In this document: in pieces, positions 59,241-64,000 of the stretch
Numbering within the stretch: position 1 is the stretch's first letter
Layout of the letters: each line of letters starts with the position of its first letter
Made by a program: the position numbers and the translations under genes
From: Triplophysa rosa
Taxonomy: Eukaryota > Chordata > Actinopteri > Cypriniformes > Nemacheilidae
Length of the DNA stretch: 64,000 bases
Assembly (NCBI RefSeq): GCF_024868665.1
Contig: NC_079908.1
Coordinates: 9,151,946-9,215,945, forward strand
Reading direction: 5' to 3'
The notes under the pieces: generated by a model
What the model saw: the letters and a program-made list of their open reading frames with translations, nothing else
Database searches by the model: none
Told to the model about the DNA's origin: nothing

Positions 59241-61009
59241 TTTTGTTTGTTTCACACACATTCCTGTCATTTAGCATATCAAAAATATTTGTATTGACTA
59301 AATACATGTCATTGTGCAATGCGCAAGTATAACATTAACTACATTTAAAAGGGCATCCTACTGCAAAGACAAAAACGAACATAGCTTGTTAAACAAGGAA
59401 CTGACAGAAATGTGTATCTTGTAAGAAAACAAGAGCTAAAAAGAATGGCTAAAGCACACACAATTGCTTTCTTGTAAAAAGCAAAGCTCCTGAAATAAAT
59501 AACCACTCTAATGAGAGAGGTGACCTATTGGTTGTCTGGAAGGGAGGTGAGGAGGATGACAGAGAGCTGGAAGAAGATGATAGGTGCTTTTGTGAGACAG
59601 ATAGAGGAAAGAGAATGTGAAACCATAACAAAAGCCTGATCCCGTCCAAATGAGAGCAGTCAGAAATAATCCCAAAGAGAGAGCCTCTGATTTATGATCT
59701 GACAACATCCGCCTGGAACGCTTCTACCTCATACACTCTGCTCCCAGTCACCATTTACAGGCAACCCTGACAAAAAAAACATCCTGCAGAGAAGAAAAAG
59801 ACAGCTTGTGCACATTAACTACCTGCTACAGAAGGCTAACCGGTTAAAAGAGAGGGGGATTAAATGGTAGATTCGACAAACCTAGTCTGTTACAATGACT
59901 AGGTTTGTTTGACATACATCCGAATCAGATTCATTTTCTGGTTGTTCACTTCCACTCACGTGTGCCATTTTAGAGATGGTCTTTGAATTTCTCATCATCG
60001 TGAATTGTCAAAATGTACTTTATTTCAGCACAGTATCTTAATCATTCAGATCCAGATACAGTAAATGCACCAACTTCAAATTTCTTTCACTTATATCACT
60101 TTATAGGTAAAATAAACGTTTGAATGTTTACTACACAGAACTGGACGGCAACATACCACATACAAAAACAATGAAACCAATTCCTAATGATCAGATGCAC
60201 ATCCATTTCTGCAGCGTATTTTATAGGCCGACAACACTGCCGTAAGCGCCGAGTGAAATAATTCATTTGCTGAGGTTTAAGTCTGGCTTTAGCGCAGAGA
60301 TTCTGGACTCGCTCATGTTTCCTGTTCCTGGGCATCCGAGTGGAGAAGAGTGACGTGGTTGAAGCTGAACGATCTGACAGCACCGTGTGCTCCCTGGTGA
60401 ATTTAATCGTCTGTGTGCTTGGACTCATCTATTATGAATTTCTACTTTTTTTACTTTTCATATAAAAGAAAACTGTAGTGAGTAACATCTTGTGAAGGCT
60501 ATTCTTATTGCAGAGTATATTGAAAGTAATGTTATTTACAAACAATATGTAGAAGTATATTAGTTATTACTTGATACAAACAAAAATGCATCCAAAGGTT
60601 TAGGAAGTACACGTTTACAAAGCACCGTAGATTCGATCATACATGCAGTTTAACTTCAGGCTTCATTTATCTTTAGCAGCTACATTTGCAATAAGGCGAA
60701 AAGCTTCTACATTAGTTCACCTTCATATATCTGTTTAGCATCTTTGATTAAGCTGCGTGTCATTAGCTCACCAGCACAGCAGTGCACACGATACAGCTCA
60801 ATGCTTCCCTTATGAGTTTCTGTGAAATACTTGACTAGCTTGAAGACTGAGATCAAAGAGAGTGAGATTATTTGATGGTGTTACCACTGAGACAGTGCTG
60901 CCCGCTCTAGATTTGGAGGGAATGGGGTGGCTTGGATAGCAGTGTGAGAATTGGCAATTGGCCCTTAAGGAATTTTGCTATAAAAGCTAGTATGTTGAAG
61001 GAGATGGGT
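59241..61009. other. unassigned sequence
   Basis: AT-rich intron-like DNA. A 10-bp perfect hairpin (CAAACCTAGT 59877-59886 with ACTAGGTTTG 59898-59907) is present. No exon supported. Confidence 0.45.
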
Positions 61010-61019
61010 GGGGTACGGT

Positions 61020-61262
61020 GGCCGGGAAGTGCAAAACAAAACAACAAATCGCAAAACTAAAAACAAATCTAAAAGCAAAATAAAAATGAAAACCCCAAAA
61101 TCAAAATGACAAATCTGAAAACACAATATCAAATCTAAAAACAGAATAGCAAATCATAAAACACAACAACAATTCGGGAAACAAAATAACAAGTCAGAAA
61201 CCACATCGACAAGTCAGAAAACAAATGACAAGTCAGAAAACATAACGACAAATCAGTCAAAC
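61020..61262. repeat. A-rich minisatellite
   Basis: Degenerate units of about 20 bp with the pattern caaatc(t/a)aaaaacaaaa, drifting to caagtcagaaaacaaatga toward the right. About twelve units. Confidence 0.8.
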
Positions 61263-61605
61263 CGGAAAAGGCAGGTATTTTGTTGGAATGGGATAGCTAC
61301 TGCTGATTGGATGAAACTCCTGTCAATCAAGATATCCAGGACGCTCAATGTTACTATGAGAAAGGACATGCATATGTGATACAGTGCATATTTATTGATT
61401 AACATTCAACATAGTAGGGGGATGACTAAGCTGCACAAGAAACACAGATGTTCAAAATGGTCCCCGAATATTTATTTGATATATATTTAAATTTGGAATG
61501 TCGAGGATTGACATTCTTTTACATTGTGTTTGCAATATGAAATTAATTGGTGACTTGATTTGTTGTATATCAATGTATGTCAAAGATGTATGTCAAAGAC
61601 AATAG

Positions 61606-62275
61606 ACTGGCACGGCGATGACATATTTTTGTAGGCCAGCCTGGTTCGCTCGAACAAAAGCCTATAGATTTTTCCCATTGACTTTTGGAAGATTACAAAA
61701 ATTAAAGGTTTATGAACGTTTTGTCTATCAAGATAATCTTTACAAATTAACATAATTTTTCCTATTTTTCAAGCCTAAACAAAATCGGCAAAAGTAAAAA
61801 GCTAACATGATGCTAAACAGACTACAGCCGCTCAATATTAACGTCGCCTCCGACAACTTTTCAAACTTTATAAAAAATGTGTTCCTTTGTAATTAATTAT
61901 TTTGTGAATGAATTACTATCCACATTTTTATGAATTTGTGTCCATGTTGCATTATTTGTGAGATTTGTATGCATCATGACGTGCAACGTCCCTGCCAAAG
62001 GATGTAGTCGCTTTTAGCAACTTGTTAGCAACCGTAGTTTTTAGACACGATAAAGCTTTAAAAATCACAAGCAGGTTATAGTTAGTGTTTTATAACAGAA
62101 TAAAATGTTTAAAAAATATATATTAAAATATATATTATTAATAATTGATAATAATTATTATTATTTCAGCCACCAAAAACCCATTCAAAAACAACATTGA
62201 CTTTGGGGAGATGGAACCGGAAGTGCTAAAATGCTAACTGGCTTCTGGGTTATACGTCATCCCTGCAGTACTCTA
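61606..62275. mobile_element. possible fish DNA transposon remnant
   Basis: tagatttttcccattgactt at the left is loosely inverted by caacattgactttggggaga at the right, with ggcgatgacata / tacgtcatccctgcag further out. Ends are approximate and divergence is high. Confidence 0.4.
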
Positions 62276-63695
62276 AAATGTATGTTTGTACATAAAAATG
62301 TGTCATTTTTTTCTTATTGACCAAACAGATGAACTCCATGTGTTTCTTCACAATATATTAAAACATAATTTAGAAGAGCTTTGTACAATAATTCATGTAA
62401 TAGAAATCTGCTGTCTTGTAAAACGTGAAATCCCGGTCAATGGTCAATTTGAATGAATACACCTTAAATACAGACGAAAAAGGCGAATACATGTTATCCG
62501 AGACCTCGAGCGTAAAGCGCATAACCCCATATCGCAATTACTCATCGAGGGCCCTAATGCTATGTATAGTGTAGAGTTGTATCCTGTACTATCTGACACC
62601 CAACCACCCACTTACCCACCCCGCCGCTTGCACCCACACTGAAAGCCATATCATTCCTTTCAGTTCATTGACCTCCTCTCTCCAGTTCTTTCCCCCGTCT
62701 ACCTCGCTCCCCCATCACAGACAGGCATTGTGAAGACGTGCCCGGCAATTAAAGGCAGCCTGGCGCCGGGGCTAATGAGATTCCAGAGCCACACTCCCTC
62801 TCCTCGACACCTCGCCAAGGTTATCGGCTAGCTCGCTAGCCCCACACGCCGCTCCCAGCGGACCCTGGCAGAGCGGCTCTCCGCCGAGCTACAGCGAGAG
62901 CCAAGATAATGTTAACTCCTGATATTCATTTGCTCTGCGAGAGAAGGCGCACGCGAGGGAGAGAGACAGAGTGTGAACGGAAGGAGAGGGAGAGCCGAAG
63001 CTGCCTCATTAGTGTTTCAGTCACAGCATCCATTTCTGCTCACACCAGGCTTACATACAGAAGAGAAAAGCTGCAATGGAAAATCACCTCACCTCTGACA
63101 AGTGCTGTTCACCAGGCACACACAGAACAATAATGGTGTCTTACAGAGAGGCCCTGCACCTCTCTCTCTCCCTTTCACTTACTGCATGCTGCTCTCTCTT
63201 TTATCCGCTTATTAATAATGGATATAGTTTGAGAAGATGTGGATTTAAAAATTCCAAAGAATATATTGTAATATATAATGTAACCCGCTACTTTATTAAT
63301 GCAATAGCAACATTAGATGTTTTATGGCATTACATCATTTGAATCCTGTAAAAGCTGTAATTCGTGTTAGTCAACTTTCCACATGCAGCTTTTATGAGCT
63401 TTGAATTTGAAGGTTAAATGGCATTTCAAATAAAATGAACTGGTTAAGGAAGAATGTGATTCAAGTCATACAAATGGTGCTACCAGAGCGAAACTTTACA
63501 TTTAAAACATTTGATCATTTAAATTACGTTTACATTAAATGTGTAAATAAACGATTAACAATCAATAGCTGATGTGAACCAAATCTTGATGTGTAACTCC
63601 ATTGTGTTACTTATTGTTTATGGCCTATTTTATTTTTTTAAATATAAATATATGAAGTACGCTTGAGATGACACAATACAGATACAGTAATTGCC
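62276..63695. other. unassigned sequence, candidate conserved block
   Basis: 62680-63130 is GC-richer, repeat-free and contains homeodomain-like core words (caattaaagg, ctaatgagat). No splice-supported exon. The rest is AT-rich. Confidence 0.35.
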
Positions 63696-63972
63696 TTAAA
63701 GGCGCAGTTCTCCCAAAAAGGAAAATGATTTAATTTACTCAACCTTATGTTGTTGCAAACCTCTATAACTTTTTTGCAAACCTGCTGTATGAACGCAAGA
63801 GAAGATATTTTGAAGAACAAACAGCATTGGACCACATTGACTTTCATTGTATGGACACAAAATCACTGAGACATTTCTCAAAATATCTTCTATTGTGTCC
63901 CAAAGAAGAATCCTATGAACGTTGATGAATCAATTATTACAATATTTATTTTTGGGTGAACTGTCCCTTTAA
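63696..63972. mobile_element. Angel-like inverted-repeat MITE
   Basis: It starts TTAAAGGCGCAGTTCTCCCA and ends tttgggtgaactgtcccttt / AA, an inverse pair, with gaagatattttgaagaac inside. TTAA-like edges. Confidence 0.8.
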
Positions 63973-64000
63973 CCTAACCTAACACTATTCGGATACCATG

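Noticed and set aside
59877..59907. Perfect 10-bp hairpin considered as a transcription terminator or microRNA
   Set aside because: Too short for a microRNA precursor, and hairpin terminators do not apply in this genome.

Overview
The window is intronic DNA of a teleost fish, most likely a cyprinid. It is AT-rich, has no prokaryote-like gene packing, and is full of fish repeats: a 5S-rRNA-headed SINE, Angel-type inverted-repeat MITEs, several hAT elements with intact 8-bp target duplications, TTAA-bounded elements, LINE tails and one decayed LTR element.

The only host gene I can support is teneurin-2 (tenm2), on the minus strand. Three consecutive coding exons of its cytoplasmic and transmembrane region are at 36706-36915, 25090-25318 and 9558-9796. 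Their splice phases fit (1/1, 1/2, 2/1). Together they give 678 nt that read from the conserved CQMPLLDS / [12 protein letters not shown] segment, through the [10 protein letters not shown] proline-rich segment, into the transmembrane helix. I found neither the canonical first coding exons (MDVK... N-terminus) nor the exon after the transmembrane helix, so the gene extends past both ends. A CpG-dense patch at 44977-45425 ends in a perfect minus-strand splice donor at 45122. A short ATG-led reading frame there joins the 36915 exon in frame. I propose it as an alternative first exon giving a shortened cytoplasmic tail.

Layout from left to right: 1-2050 is unassigned intron. 2051-4536 is a TTAA MITE split by an LTR element. 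4669-5429 is a second TTAA MITE carrying a nested one. 8325-9247 is a MITE cluster. 9558-9796 is the tenm2 transmembrane exon. 16556-17425 is a LINE reverse-transcriptase fragment. 17565-22159 is a 4.6-kb element with perfect terminal inverted repeats; it carries a spliced, host-like gene rather than a visible transposase, and is itself interrupted by an hAT element. 25090-25318 is a tenm2 exon. 31150-32576 is a LINE tail followed by an hAT-like element. 33373-34199 is an hAT element with a BED-finger exon remnant. 36416-36915 is a LINE tail and a tenm2 exon. 45 kb holds the putative promoter. 47108-49481 is a SINE followed by a TTAA element with a protein-coding exon. 52-55.7 kb holds a MITE, an hAT and another inverted-repeat element. 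57.2-59.2 kb is a SINE/MITE cluster. 61-62.3 kb is an A-rich minisatellite and a further repeat. 63.7 kb is an Angel-like copy.

The most unusual item is the 17565-22159 element. The most useful testable gene-model idea is the alternative tenm2 start. Family names for repeats come from memory of fish repeats and could not be checked by search.
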